A stretch of DNA of 64,000 nt from Rheinheimera sp. 1928-s (GCF_029269265.1 NZ_JARIXP010000001.1:291568-355567), one strand, 5' to 3'. Numbered from the stretch's first letter, positions 53,048 to 61,039 are shown. The notes: generated from the letters alone by a model not told the origin. Program-made: numbers and translations.

Positions 53048-53620
53048 ATGCGTTTTATCGCTTTGCTTGCCACCTTGCTGCTTTGGGGTTGCAGTCATCA
53101 GGTTCAGGATTATCAGCAGCAAACCCCAACCTTTCATTTGCCTGACTACTTTAGTGGGTCGTTGAATGCCTATGGTGTAGTTAAAAACTGGCAAGGCAAA
53201 CAAAGTGTGCGCTTTTCGGCAGAGCTTTGTGGCCAGTGGCAAGGCAATGAAGGTACTTTATTTGAATTGTTTCACTTCAGCGATGGCCGGGTAGAACAAC
53301 GGATTTGGCAATTAGCAGTAGATCAAGACGGAAAAGTCACAGGTTCAGCCGCTGATGTCACAGGTCAGGCGTCAGGGCAACAAGCTGGCAATACTCTGTA
53401 TTGGGAATATGTGTTGCAGATTCCGGATGGTGATGGCGTGATCGAAGTCAAAGTGGAAGACTGGTTGTATCTGGTGACGCCACAACAACTAATGAACCAG
53501 TCTACCTTGTATAAATTTGGCCTGCCGGTTGGTGAGATTATTTTGTCTATCCAGCAACAGGACCCAACAGCGGATTGCAGCGCGTTAGAGCAACAGCTGG
53601 CTGAACTTAGAGCAGGTTAA
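53048..53620 (+). CDS. DUF3833 family lipoprotein
   Basis: 190 residues with a lipobox 'LLLWGC' (Cys about 15). The remainder matches DUF3833: 'YFSGSLNAYGVVKNWQGKQSVRF', 'AELCGQWQGNEGTLFELFHFSDG' and 'EYVLQIPDGDGVIEVKVEDWLYL', beta-rich and lipocalin-like. These proteins are encoded in marine gammaproteobacteria next to lipid metabolism genes, but here neighbours are a kinase and DUF2721. Function unknown; a periplasmic or outer-membrane ligand-binding role is possible. Good ribosome-binding site CTAAAGGAGTTTTTAAT. The end overlaps the convergent DUF2721 gene by 4 bp. Confidence 0.87.
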   Translation: MRFIALLATLLLWGCSHQVQDYQQQTPTFHLPDYFSGSLNAYGVVKNWQGKQSVRFSAELCGQWQGNEGTLFELFHFSDGRVEQRIWQLAVDQDGKVTGSAADVTGQASGQQAGNTLYWEYVLQIPDGDGVIEVKVEDWLYLVTPQQLMNQSTLYKFGLPVGEIILSIQQQDPTADCSALEQQLAELRAG

Positions 53621-54015
53621 GCCTGCTCTTGCTCCATACTTTCCAGTTCTATTTTAATGGCATTACAGGAAATCTGAATTTCGTATAGCGATACCAGTAA
53701 ACTCAGCATTAAGCTGGCGAGGCTGGCACCAAAAGCAAGCTGACCTGCTAATGCCCACTGCATAAACAGAAAAAACATGGATAAGGTACAAAGTACAAAA
53801 CTAATCACGCCCCAGCGTTGCATCGAACGTATTAAAAACATGCGTTGCCTTAAGTTTTCGATCTGACGTTTCGCCATATCCCGCACTTGTCCACCTTCAC
53901 GGGTATTCAGTTGGCGAATAAGTTGAGCCAGTACTAAAAACCTGTTGGTATACGCCAGTAATAACAGCGAGATGGCAGGAAATAACAAAGCTGGGGTGGT
54001 CATGGTCATCAACAT
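53617..54015 (-). CDS. DUF2721 family membrane protein
   Basis: 132 residues with three membrane segments (about 10-27, 68-88 and 93-112). The pattern 'TPALLFPAISLLLLAYTNRF' and 'QIENLRQRMFLIRSMQRWG' is DUF2721, small integral membrane proteins of unknown function in proteobacteria and cyanobacteria. Start ATG at 54015; several nearby ATG codons (MLMTMTT) make the exact start uncertain; AGGTGAC lies 3-4 bases upstream. Confidence 0.85.
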   Translation of the reverse strand: MLMTMTTPALLFPAISLLLLAYTNRFLVLAQLIRQLNTREGGQVRDMAKRQIENLRQRMFLIRSMQRWGVISFVLCTLSMFFLFMQWALAGQLAFGASLASLMLSLLVSLYEIQISCNAIKIELESMEQEQA

Positions 54016-54177
54016 AAAGTCACCTGTGTTCAGAGTGGGAAAGACTGACTTGAATTCTGATCATATTCGCATTAGTACCATGCTGATAGTACACTGGGCA
54101 AAAATAACAGAGTTTTCTGAGCGCAGCCTCTTGTGTATGATGCGCAGCCAGAGCGGCCAGACCAGAACGGATAAAAC

Positions 54178-54810
54178 ATGAAACAAAAAGCAAACAACTT
54201 CCAGAATATGCGGGAACTGGGGTTTTATCAGCAAGCGGCTATAGCTGCAACTTTGCTGGAACGCATGTTACCCAATTATCAACTGTTTAGTGAAGTGACA
54301 GGTTTTGGTGATGCCAAGTTGTGCCGGGATATTTTGAATCTGGTGTGGGAATGGCTTTTTGTGAAAAAGGTTAAAATTAACTTTGAGCGTTTATGCAATG
54401 AGTTAGAGCTGGCGACACCGGATCAAAGTCAGTTTGATATGTTTGGTGTGTACCCTGCTATTGATACAGCGACCGCACTGGACTCCATGCTCAACGGCAT
54501 TTTGTCACAGGATGCGACTGAGTTTGTCAATGTAGCCAAAATTTCACAGGCCTCAGTGGCCCGCTTAATTGAATATCAGGCTGAAGAGATCGATATCACC
54601 ACTGAAGCTGAACTAAAAAAGTGGGTGCGGGATCACGAGCTGATGGAATATGAAATGGACTGTCTGTCGGAGCTGATTGAACTGGTGACACCATTAAATG
54701 ACGGTTTTCAGCGTGAGCAGGTACAAATGTTAAAGGCCTGGGTGCGTGAACAAGGGTTAAGCAATCTGGGGATGGAGCTTGTTCCTGATATTCAAAATTC
54801 AGACGGCTAA
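54178..54810 (+). CDS. yjaG: YjaG family protein (DUF416)
   Basis: 210 residues, helical, cytoplasmic, with the DUF416 landmarks 'AAIAATLLERMLPNYQLFSEV', 'ILNLVWEWLFVKKVKINFERL' and 'FGVYPAIDTATALDSMLNGI'. E. coli YjaG has no established role. It starts at ATG 54178 after GAACGGATAAAAC. Other genomes place it near nucleoid-protein gene hupA, which is not here. The preceding gene is divergent (DUF2721), and the GEMM riboswitch lies 110 bp after its stop. Confidence 0.88.
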   Translation: MKQKANNFQNMRELGFYQQAAIAATLLERMLPNYQLFSEVTGFGDAKLCRDILNLVWEWLFVKKVKINFERLCNELELATPDQSQFDMFGVYPAIDTATALDSMLNGILSQDATEFVNVAKISQASVARLIEYQAEEIDITTEAELKKWVRDHELMEYEMDCLSELIELVTPLNDGFQREQVQMLKAWVREQGLSNLGMELVPDIQNSDG

Positions 54811-54919
54811 AAGTCTTGCTGTCTGGAAGAATAGTTCTTTTAGAGTCAATACCTTAACTTTTTTAAAAAGCCTTAAAATTCTTCTTGCATAATAAACAGT
54901 CACTGCTTAAAATGCGCGC

Positions 54920-55001
54920 GCTCGAAAGGCAAGTCTCCCGAAAGGGAGTACACGCAAAGCTGCAGATCTAAGGGGAAACCTACGATGGCTGGGCTGCCGT
55001 A
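54920..55001 (+). ncRNA. Cyclic-di-GMP-I (GEMM-I) riboswitch
   Basis: The sequence carries the GEMM-I pattern in order: AAAGGCAAG, the P1b stem CTCCC-GAAA-GGGAG (54935-54948) with its GNRA tetraloop, ACGCAAAGC, CTAAGG, and the 3' segment GATGGCTGGGCTGCCG. GGCA (54928-54931) pairs with TGCC (54995-54998) to close the domain. It lies about 170 bp before the DUF3718 start. Whether it favours cyclic-di-GMP or the related cGAMP depends on one position that I have not assigned. Confidence 0.9.
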
Positions 55002-55073
55002 ATCTAATGATTACGTAGGACGCATCTACACCAGTTTCTGGTATCAAAGCTCCTCCTTTCGTGTTCGCTGATA

Positions 55074-55097
55074 AACAACAGCTAACATGCTGTTGTT
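55074..55097 (+). promoter_or_regulatory. Hairpin between riboswitch and DUF3718 gene, possible expression platform
   Basis: AACAACAGC pairs exactly with GCTGTTGTT around TAACAT. It lies 74 bp upstream of the DUF3718 start and has no T run. The riboswitch may act by refolding this region. Confidence 0.4.
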
Positions 55098-55170
55098 GAA
55101 GTTTCAGCCTGTTTATACAGACCAATCAGCCTGATCCTATGATCAGTGTTAGCCAACACCGGAGCTTATT

Positions 55171-55539
55171 ATGAAATTTAAATTTGTTGCTTTAATCGCC
55201 ATCGCTGCTGCTCAATTTGTTGCCCCAACGGCATCAGCTAACGATCAAATGGTTCAGTCTATCTGTGCTTACGTGGCCGATGACAACAAGAATAACCTGC
55301 GTAAAACTTTATCTGATAACCGTATGCGTTTAAAGAACGTGTATGACGGTATTACGTGCGATGGTTTACCTTTAGTTCGCCATGCGATTAAACACAATGC
55401 TGCAGACACTGCTGAGTTTATCATCAAGCAGTTACCAGGCAGCCAGGTTTCAGCATCAGGTGACTTAGAGTGGGCAGCAAGCAATGGTTTTGCAGCTTCT
55501 CCAATACTGGAAGCCATCAAGGCCCGTAGCGCAAGCTAA
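55171..55539 (+). CDS. DUF3718 family exported protein
   Basis: 122 residues with a signal peptide ('MKFKFVALIAIAAAQFVAPTASA') and the DUF3718 pattern 'NDQMVQSICAYVADDNKNNLRKTL' with two Cys ('SICAY' and 'GITCDGLP') that may form a disulfide. It would be periplasmic. DUF3718 genes occur in Shewanella, Vibrio and relatives, sometimes under GEMM riboswitches, which ties them to cyclic-di-GMP signalling. No other function is known to me. The ATG follows CCGGAGCTTATT. An intrinsic terminator follows. Confidence 0.85.
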   Translation: MKFKFVALIAIAAAQFVAPTASANDQMVQSICAYVADDNKNNLRKTLSDNRMRLKNVYDGITCDGLPLVRHAIKHNAADTAEFIIKQLPGSQVSASGDLEWAASNGFAASPILEAIKARSAS

Positions 55540-55558
55540 TCGAATTTTTTATAAAAAG

Positions 55559-55582
55559 AAGGCGCCTGATGGCGCCTTTTTT
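55559..55582 (+). terminator. Intrinsic terminator after the DUF3718 gene
   Basis: AAGGCGCC-TGAT-GGCGCCTT is a perfect 8-bp stem followed by TTTT. It lies 20 bp after the stop. Confidence 0.92.
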
Positions 55583-55989
55583 GTCACTTCTAAATCGGCA
55601 CGCTAAGTACTAAGTATCATATGTACTGGCTGATCAATGATCTGACACTGTTAGCCGTGTGCCAACTGCCAACTCTCGCTGCACATATGGACGAATACAC
55701 AGAGTTATTTGCTTCCATCATAAAACAGGCACGCTTTGAGTACATCAATAGGCACATTTATCTGTTGCTGAAGAAGGAAAAACACTCTAATTTAGATACT
55801 TAGCGTGGGCCAAGCTAAAAATAACAGGCCAGATAAAAGTAATAATGTTCCAGCACGATTTTGGTTGCAGCTAGCAGTGGTTGATTGTAATTAATAGCTT
55901 TTTATCAATAAGTTAACGCTGGTTTGTCATCTGGTAATACCAGAGGAAGCGTGCCGGCACAATATACAAATGTTAGGGCCAAATGAACT
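55583..55989. other. Region between the DUF3718 terminator and the first cassette gene
   Basis: About 407 bp that holds only a doubtful 60-codon frame (55621-55803) with no ribosome-binding site. The last 17 bp include the GTTAGGGC boundary (55972-55979) of the cassette. A recognisable attC or attI site immediately upstream of that boundary is not apparent. Confidence 0.5.
55621..55803 (+). CDS. Small hypothetical protein (doubtful)
   Basis: A 60-codon frame starting 'MYWLINDLTLLAVCQLPTLAA'. It lies after the DUF3718 terminator. No ribosome-binding site precedes the ATG, no family is recognised, and the frame may be chance. It is kept only because the surrounding region is accessory DNA and otherwise empty. 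Confidence 0.2.
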   Translation: MYWLINDLTLLAVCQLPTLAAHMDEYTELFASIIKQARFEYINRHIYLLLKKEKHSNLDT

Positions 55990-56781
55990 ATGGATATTTC
56001 TCCAGCTACGCTAGGGGCAATCTCGGCAGCAATTGCTGTCCCAATATTTATGGGGCTAATGCGAAATGTCGACGGGCTAAAACATTCACCTAATTCAGAA
56101 AAATCTCTTGAGGAATTAACTCAGGAGTATGGCCGCTGGGAGAAAGCAGCATCTTTTCTATTAATTGTTTTCGCTGCAGCCATTGGTTTTACACTTTGGA
56201 AAGGCCTGAGTATCCTATCAGCCTTGCAAATGTCTTACGTCGACAAGAGTATATACTTAATACCTCAGCCCTCTGTAACTTGGGCTCTTCCTGCACTATT
56301 TCTAGCAATATTTTTGTCTGCAGTCCCTCTACACTACTTATATCTATCTCTGTTAGGAAGGCAAAGATACGCAGAATATACAGAATATGGAAACCAGAAA
56401 TCTCGTGTAAATTCTTGGAAGCTTCTACGGTATATGGGATATGTTGTCATTCCTATATGCTTGGTCTTTACGTTTCTATCTCTTGATTCATACGCTCGAG
56501 TTACTAATAGTTCACTTATAATTAATCGCTTCTTTAGTGTTGGCGAGGCCGAATACAGGTTTAGTGAAATAAAGGCTATTGAACTCACCAAATCTTTTAA
56601 GGCACCAAATGGTAATGTCGTAAGAAAGCCTTACTACTCTATCGAGTTTGTTGATGATACTAGTTACAATTTTCACAAGTCATTACATGATTTAAGTTTT
56701 GAACAACAGACGGAAATTATCAATTACATTAGCGGAATTGCCGGTAGTGAAATATCAGTCATTGATCCCTACCCAAGGTAA
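55990..56781 (+). CDS. Cassette-borne hypothetical membrane protein
   Basis: 263 residues with an N-terminal hydrophobic segment (about 7-24), two or three more (about 52-68, 96-115 and 147-168) and a hydrophilic C-terminal domain of about 90 residues ('LIINRFFSVGEAEYRFSEIK...'), resembling bacterial PH-like domains attached to membrane helices; I do not recognise the family with certainty. The base composition is more AT-rich than its neighbours. It fills almost the whole cassette. The ribosome-binding site is weak. It is probably a true accessory gene of unknown function. Confidence 0.72.
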   Translation: MDISPATLGAISAAIAVPIFMGLMRNVDGLKHSPNSEKSLEELTQEYGRWEKAASFLLIVFAAAIGFTLWKGLSILSALQMSYVDKSIYLIPQPSVTWALPALFLAIFLSAVPLHYLYLSLLGRQRYAEYTEYGNQKSRVNSWKLLRYMGYVVIPICLVFTFLSLDSYARVTNSSLIINRFFSVGEAEYRFSEIKAIELTKSFKAPNGNVVRKPYYSIEFVDDTSYNFHKSLHDLSFEQQTEIINYISGIAGSEISVIDPYPR

Positions 56782-56782
56782 T

Positions 56783-56858
56783 GCCCTAACAAGGCGCGGC
56801 TGTCGGACAAATTTTCCGCTGCGCTCCAAATTTGCTGCAGAGCGCGGCGTTGCAGTGC
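56783..56858 (+). repeat. attC-like recombination site of cassette 1
   Basis: From GCCCTAACAAGGCGCGG to AGCGCGGCGTTGCAGTGC, 76 bp. The outer TAAC...GTT and inner GGCGCG/CGCGGC blocks have attC order, and the middle can fold (GCGCTC / GAGCGC, with AAATTT repeated). The 3' core is GTTGCAG rather than the commoner GTTAGGC type. Confidence 0.65.
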
Positions 56859-56889
56859 AATTAATCCCAACCTTAAAAGGAAGTTAAAA

Positions 56890-57231
56890 ATGAAGGAATT
56901 ACTAATCAGTGCTGTTGTTTTAGGAATGAGCCTGGCTGTTTCAGCGGAAACCTATGATGTTTCCGCTTCTTACAGCGCCGGTACAGAATATTCTGGCGAG
57001 CTGGTTTTCCGTGTTGATGAAGGCAAAAGCGCATCTTTTTCAAACGAGCAAGTGCAGAATTTTGCTGTTGTAGTGAGTAAAAAAACTGAAAGTCAGGTTC
57101 TAGTTAACTTCGATTTTGCAGGTGGGGCTTACAAAAGCGAAGCAGAGGTTGTCTTAGACCTTGACCGACCAACAGAACTGAATTTTAACGATCAAAAATT
57201 TACTTTTTTAGTTAAAAAGCATTCCAGTTAG
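56890..57231 (+). CDS. Cassette-borne small exported protein
   Basis: 113 residues with a signal peptide ('LLISAVVLGMSLAVSA') and a beta-rich mature part ('YDVSASYSAGTEYSGELVFRV', 'VVVSKKTESQVLVNFDFAGG', 'PTELNFNDQKFTFLVKK'). No Cys in the mature part and no recognised family. The ATG follows AAAAGGAAGTTAAAA, a good ribosome-binding site. It lies 32 bp after the cassette boundary and 18 bp before its attC-like site. Function unknown. Confidence 0.75.
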   Translation: MKELLISAVVLGMSLAVSAETYDVSASYSAGTEYSGELVFRVDEGKSASFSNEQVQNFAVVVSKKTESQVLVNFDFAGGAYKSEAEVVLDLDRPTELNFNDQKFTFLVKKHSS

Positions 57232-57249
57232 ATATTTGTGGCAGCGCGT

Positions 57250-57341
57250 GCACTGCTAACAATGCGCATCACTTGCGGCCTGCGGCGGCCGCTGGGATGC
57301 TAACCGCTACGCTGTCGTAATCCGTGTGCTAAGCGTTAATG
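57250..57341 (+). repeat. attC-like recombination site of cassette 2
   Basis: From GCACTGCTAACAATGCGC to TGCTAAGCGTTAATG, about 92 bp, with the TAACAA...GCGTTA outer boxes of an attC and a GC-rich hairpin inside (GCGGCC / GGCCGC). The sequence beyond (57342-57442) has a hairpin AGCACC / GGTGCT and no gene. Confidence 0.6.
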
Positions 57342-57442
57342 TTCGCAATTTGCTTATAGCACCTTCTCACAGAAGTGATAGGGTGCTACCAATATCGATT
57401 GTCAGATGGAATGCCGATTCATCCTGTTCAAACTGTTCCATG

Positions 57443-58036
57443 TCAGGCTTGCCAGAGGCGGTAAGCGAGTTGCCCTGCCACTTTTTCCTTTAGTAAGACC
57501 CAGTCTGTAGGCAGTTGATCCAATGCCAGTTCTTTTTCTGTTTCCAGATAAATCAAAGCGCCAGGTTTAAGCCAACCTTGTTCGACTAAAGACTGACAGC
57601 AGGGCACTGCCATATTCTGGCGGAAAGGTGGGTCAATAAAAACCAAATCAAATTGGCGTTGTGCTGGTTTTTGTAACCAGAGCAAGGTATCTGTTTGTAG
57701 TACCTCGGCTTGTGTGCTGCCCAGACTGCTTAGATGTTGCTTCAGCAAGCTGGCCGCTTTGGCTTCTTTTTCCAGTAACAGCACAAAATCGGCATACCGC
57801 GATAAAGCCTCTAAACCCAAACTGCCGCTGCCAGCAAAACAATCCAGCACTGTGCTTCCTGCTACATCCTGCATGAGCCAGTTGAACAATGTTTCTTTCA
57901 CTCGGTCTGAAGTGGGTCTTAAACCTGCAGCATCTAACACAGGTAAACGCCGCCCTTTCCATTTGCCACTAATCAGTCTGACAAAACCCGGCCCCTGATG
58001 TGTTGCCACTGCGCTGCGGCCCTTTGCTGTTTTCAT
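57443..58036 (-). CDS. rsmD: 16S rRNA (guanine966-N2)-methyltransferase
   Basis: 197 residues. An N-terminal 'FVRLISGKWKGRRLPV' rRNA-binding part precedes the Rossmann-like methyltransferase domain, with the SAM-binding 'TVLDCFAGSGSLGLEALSRY' (about residues 62-81) and the catalytic 'LVFIDPPF' motif (about 130-137). It methylates G966 of 16S rRNA in the assembled 30S subunit. It is divergent from ftsY, 84 bp apart, the usual gammaproteobacterial arrangement. Confidence 0.95.
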   Translation of the reverse strand: MKTAKGRSAVATHQGPGFVRLISGKWKGRRLPVLDAAGLRPTSDRVKETLFNWLMQDVAGSTVLDCFAGSGSLGLEALSRYADFVLLLEKEAKAASLLKQHLSSLGSTQAEVLQTDTLLWLQKPAQRQFDLVFIDPPFRQNMAVPCCQSLVEQGWLKPGALIYLETEKELALDQLPTDWVLLKEKVAGQLAYRLWQA

Positions 58037-58120
58037 GGAGTATTTTTGTCCTGCATCTTAAAGATGGTACTATATGGGCCAATTTTACCTTAGTTTTCGG
58101 ATCTTCTGGCAGCGACCTTT

Positions 58121-59320
58121 ATGACAAAGCAAAATAAACTCTTCTCCTGGCTTGGTTTTGGTAAAAAAACAGAGGCTGCGCCTGTTGAAAATGCAGCAGA
58201 ACAGCAGATCCAGCCAACAGAACCACAGGCTGACACTGAAGTTGTTCAAGTCACTGAAACATCGGAAGCCACAGAAATCATTGCGCCTGTTGAAGCGGCG
58301 GATGTGGTGGAAGTGAAAGCTGAAGTGGTTCAAACCGATGCTTTAACCTCAGTCGCTATAGCTCCTGTGACTGAATTACAGCCACAGCCAGCTGAACGGC
58401 CAGGCTTTTTTGCCCGCCTAAAACAAGGCTTAACGAAAACCAGCCAAAATTTAGGCAATGGCTTAGCCAGCCTGTTTACAGGTAAAAAAATTGACGATGA
58501 TTTATACGAAGAGCTGGAAACTCAGCTGTTAATGGCCGACGTAGGTGTGGATACCAGCCAGAAACTGATCAAACAGCTGGTGCAGCACGCCAATCGTAAA
58601 CAGTTAAAAGACGCTGATGCCTTGTATGACAAACTACAACAGGAAATGGCGCTGCTGTTAGATGAAGTGGAGCAACCATTGCAACTCAAAGGCGCTGATG
58701 GTCCTTTTGTCATTCTGATGGTAGGTGTCAATGGCGTAGGTAAAACCACCACTATTGGCAAAATGGCGCAACAGTTTAAGCAACAAGGCAAGTCAGTGAT
58801 GTTAGCTGCTGGCGACACCTTCAGAGCTGCAGCAGTGGAACAATTGCAAGTCTGGGGGGAGCGTAATGCGATTCCTGTGATAGCCCAGCATAGTGGTGCT
58901 GACAGTGCATCGGTGATTTTTGATGCCTATCAGGCGGCTAAAGCCCGGGGTGTGGATGTATTAATTGCTGATACTGCCGGTCGCTTACAAAATAAAGCGC
59001 ATTTAATGGAAGAGCTGAAAAAAATTGTTCGTGTGATGAAAAAAATTGATGTGAATGCACCGCATGAAGTGATGTTGACGCTGGATGCTGGTACAGGACA
59101 AAACGCCTTAAGTCAGGCGCGGTTATTTAAAGAAGCTGTGGATATTAGTGGTATCAGCTTAACCAAGCTTGATGGTACTGCCAAAGGTGGCGTTATTTTT
59201 GCCATCGCCGATCAGTTTAAATTACCTATTCGCTACATTGGTGTGGGTGAAGGAATAGATGACTTGCGGGTATTTGATAGTAAAGATTTTATTAAGGCAT
59301 TGTTTGCCAGGGATCTCTGA
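58121..59320 (+). CDS. ftsY: Signal recognition particle receptor FtsY
   Basis: 399 residues: an acidic, Glu/Ala/Val-rich A domain (about 15-100), an N domain (about 105-190) and the GTPase G domain with 'GVNGVGKTTTIGKMAQ' (about 203-218), 'AGDTFRAAAVEQL' (about 228-240), 'IADTAGRLQNKAHLMEEL' and 'SLTKLDGTAKGGVIFA'. It is the SRP receptor for co-translational membrane insertion. Followed 2 bp later by ftsE, the standard ftsYEX operon. The ribosome-binding site is weak. Confidence 0.97.
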   Translation: MTKQNKLFSWLGFGKKTEAAPVENAAEQQIQPTEPQADTEVVQVTETSEATEIIAPVEAADVVEVKAEVVQTDALTSVAIAPVTELQPQPAERPGFFARLKQGLTKTSQNLGNGLASLFTGKKIDDDLYEELETQLLMADVGVDTSQKLIKQLVQHANRKQLKDADALYDKLQQEMALLLDEVEQPLQLKGADGPFVILMVGVNGVGKTTTIGKMAQQFKQQGKSVMLAAGDTFRAAAVEQLQVWGERNAIPVIAQHSGADSASVIFDAYQAAKARGVDVLIADTAGRLQNKAHLMEELKKIVRVMKKIDVNAPHEVMLTLDAGTGQNALSQARLFKEAVDISGISLTKLDGTAKGGVIFAIADQFKLPIRYIGVGEGIDDLRVFDSKDFIKALFARDL

Positions 59321-59322
59321 TT

Positions 59323-60006
59323 ATGTTGCGTTTTGAGCAAGTCACAAAAAGTTATAGCGGTGGTTTTGTAGCGCTCGACAGGGTTAGTTTTCATCTGGAA
59401 AAGGGTGAGATGGCTTTTTTAACAGGGCATTCTGGCGCTGGTAAAAGTACCTTATTAAAACTGATCAGTCTGATTGAGCGTCCAACCACAGGCAAAGTCT
59501 TTATTAATGGTGTGGACTTAAGCCGGGTGAACAGAGGTCAGGTGCCTTATGTTCGCCGTGATATAGGCATGATTTTCCAGAACCATAAACTGCTGATGAA
59601 CCACAGTGTGTTTGATAATGTGGCTTTGCCTTTAGTGATAGAAGGCTTTAGTGGCAAAGACATGACCAAACGAGTGCATGCGGCTTTGGATAAAGTGGGG
59701 CTTTTAGATAAAGTACGTTGTCTGCCTCACACTTTATCTGGTGGTGAACAGCAACGGGTCGGTATAGCCCGTGCAGTGGTGAATCGCCCACCTTTATTAT
59801 TAGCCGATGAACCCACAGGTAACCTGGACCCTGATTTATCCAAAGATATTATGAATGTATTTGAAGCCTTTAATCAGGTGGGGGTATCGGTGCTGATTGC
59901 CAGTCATGATTTAAGTTTATTGGCACGGATGCGTTATCGTACTTTGACGTTAAAAAATGGCCGCATGATCAATGATGGTTTAACCTCATTTGGAGCTGAC
60001 GAATGA
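59323..60006 (+). CDS. ftsE: Cell division ATP-binding protein FtsE
   Basis: A 227-residue ABC ATPase with Walker A '[13 protein letters not shown]' (about residues 36-48), signature '[18 protein letters not shown]' (about 136-153), Walker B '[12 protein letters not shown]' (about 160-171) and His loop 'IASHDLSLL'. With FtsX it drives peptidoglycan hydrolase activation at the septum. It overlaps ftsX by 4 bp. Confidence 0.97.
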   Translation: MLRFEQVTKSYSGGFVALDRVSFHLEKGEMAFLTGHSGAGKSTLLKLISLIERPTTGKVFINGVDLSRVNRGQVPYVRRDIGMIFQNHKLLMNHSVFDNVALPLVIEGFSGKDMTKRVHAALDKVGLLDKVRCLPHTLSGGEQQRVGIARAVVNRPPLLLADEPTGNLDPDLSKDIMNVFEAFNQVGVSVLIASHDLSLLARMRYRTLTLKNGRMINDGLTSFGADE

Positions 60007-60983
60007 GTATTTTGTTTCAGGGCCGTGCCACAGGTGCCACTGCAGTAAAACAAAGTTTGTGGAACAGATTTGTGATGTTTTGGGTGCATCATATTCGTCA
60101 GGCCATGACCAGCTTAGGTGAAATCTGGTTAACCCCGGCGTCTTCTTTATTAACAGTGGCCGTATTAGGGGTGAGTTTAACCTTACCTGTGACTTTGCAT
60201 TTAATGGTGAAAAACCTGCAGCAGGTCAGCAGCAGTATTGATCAAGCGGCGCAAATCAGTTTGTTTTTAAAAGCGGACACCAATGAAACCCAGATTGCGG
60301 AGCTGATAGCCTTATTGCAGGCTAATCCTGAAGTGGCAGATGTGCAGTTTATTGATAAAGGCCAGGCTCTGGCTGAATTTACTGCGGAGTCTGGTTTTGG
60401 TGATGCGTTCAGTTATATCGAAGATAACCCTTTACCTCATGTGATGCTGGTCAGTCCAAAAAACACCTCCAGTGTCGCTGCTTCCGCCTTGCTTGAGACG
60501 TTAAAGCAAGAACGTTATGTCGAGCTGGCCAAACTGGATATTGGCTGGTTAGAACGGCTGGATGCTATTGTCAGTTTAGTGCGTCAGGTGGCTATGGCCG
60601 TGGCATTATTGCTGATGGTGGCTGTGCTTCTGGTGGTGGGAAATACCATTCGATTGATGATCCTGACGAAAAAAGATGAAATTGAAGTGATGAAACTGGT
60701 CGGGGCTACCAATAGTTATATTCAACGTCCTTTTTTATATACCGGCATCTGGCTTGGTTTTTTTGGCGGCATTCTGACCTTTTTAATTGAAGAAGTGCTG
60801 CTGTGGTGGTTAAAACACGCTATTGCTGGTGTGACTCAGCTCTATGACAGCACTTTTAGTTTACAGCCGCTCAGTCTGGCTGAGTTAGGCTATTTACTGT
60901 TGGTTGCCGTAGGGCTGGGTTTTATTGGCTCCCTTTTGGCGGTGCGTCGCAATATTAGTCAGATTGAAGCGACAGGGCTTTAA
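60003..60983 (+). CDS. ftsX: Cell division protein FtsX
   Basis: 326 residues with four membrane segments and a large periplasmic loop (about residues 70-190, including 'LFLKADTNETQIAELIALL', 'DVQFIDKGQALAEF' and 'NPLPHVMLVSP') that binds amidase activators such as EnvC. The C-terminal transport-like domain has 'LMILTKKDEIEVMKLVGATN', typical of FtsX. ATG at 60003 overlaps the ftsE stop. It ends close to the convergent EAL-HDOD gene, with an imperfect palindrome across the junction. Confidence 0.96.
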   Translation: MSILFQGRATGATAVKQSLWNRFVMFWVHHIRQAMTSLGEIWLTPASSLLTVAVLGVSLTLPVTLHLMVKNLQQVSSSIDQAAQISLFLKADTNETQIAELIALLQANPEVADVQFIDKGQALAEFTAESGFGDAFSYIEDNPLPHVMLVSPKNTSSVAASALLETLKQERYVELAKLDIGWLERLDAIVSLVRQVAMAVALLLMVAVLLVVGNTIRLMILTKKDEIEVMKLVGATNSYIQRPFLYTGIWLGFFGGILTFLIEEVLLWWLKHAIAGVTQLYDSTFSLQPLSLAELGYLLLVAVGLGFIGSLLAVRRNISQIEATGL

Positions 60984-60998
60984 CCGAGACAAAAGACG

Positions 60999-61039
60999 TG
61001 GGGTTAATGCTGCTGCACTGTCAGCAAGCGTTGACCCCA
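60999..61039. terminator. Imperfect TGGGGT palindrome at the convergent end of ftsX
   Basis: TGGGGTTAATGCT-GCTG (left) pairs with CAGC-AAGCGTTGACCCCA (right), interrupted by a few mismatches. It lies 16 bp after the ftsX stop and contains the last codons of the EAL-HDOD gene. The TGGGGT...ACCCCA ends relate it to the palindromes at 6573 and 21918. Confidence 0.5.

Larger units (their letters stand above)
54811..55170. other. 360-bp intergenic leader containing a cyclic-di-GMP riboswitch
   Basis: The region holds the GEMM-I RNA (about 54920-55000), a hairpin CGTAATC-TAAT-GATTACG (54998-55015), a longer hairpin (55074-55097, 9-bp perfect stem AACAACAGC / GCTGTTGTT) and then the DUF3718 start. 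No T run follows either hairpin, so control may act on translation rather than termination. Confidence 0.7.
55972..56858 (+). mobile_element. Integron-like gene cassette 1
   Basis: The left boundary GTTAGGGC (55972-55979) is the reverse complement of GCCCTAAC (56783-56790), which opens an attC-like site ending GCGTTGCAGTGC. A cassette excised as a circle restores exactly this pairing, so the arrangement is that of a gene cassette in an array. The enclosed gene starts 11 bp after the boundary and ends 1 bp before the site, as cassette genes do. No integrase gene is in the window. Confidence 0.65.
56850..57341 (+). mobile_element. Integron-like gene cassette 2
   Basis: It begins TTGCAGTGC (56850-56858) and its attC-like site begins GCACTGC-TAAC (57250-57260), the reverse complement with one extra base. 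It ends at GCGTTAATG (57333-57341). One gene lies between. This second pairing of a boundary with its own site supports a two-cassette array. Confidence 0.6.

Noticed and set aside
55583-55980. Integron integrase or attI site upstream of the cassettes
   Set aside because: No tyrosine-recombinase frame is present, and the sequence before GTTAGGGC does not show a clear attI or third attC.
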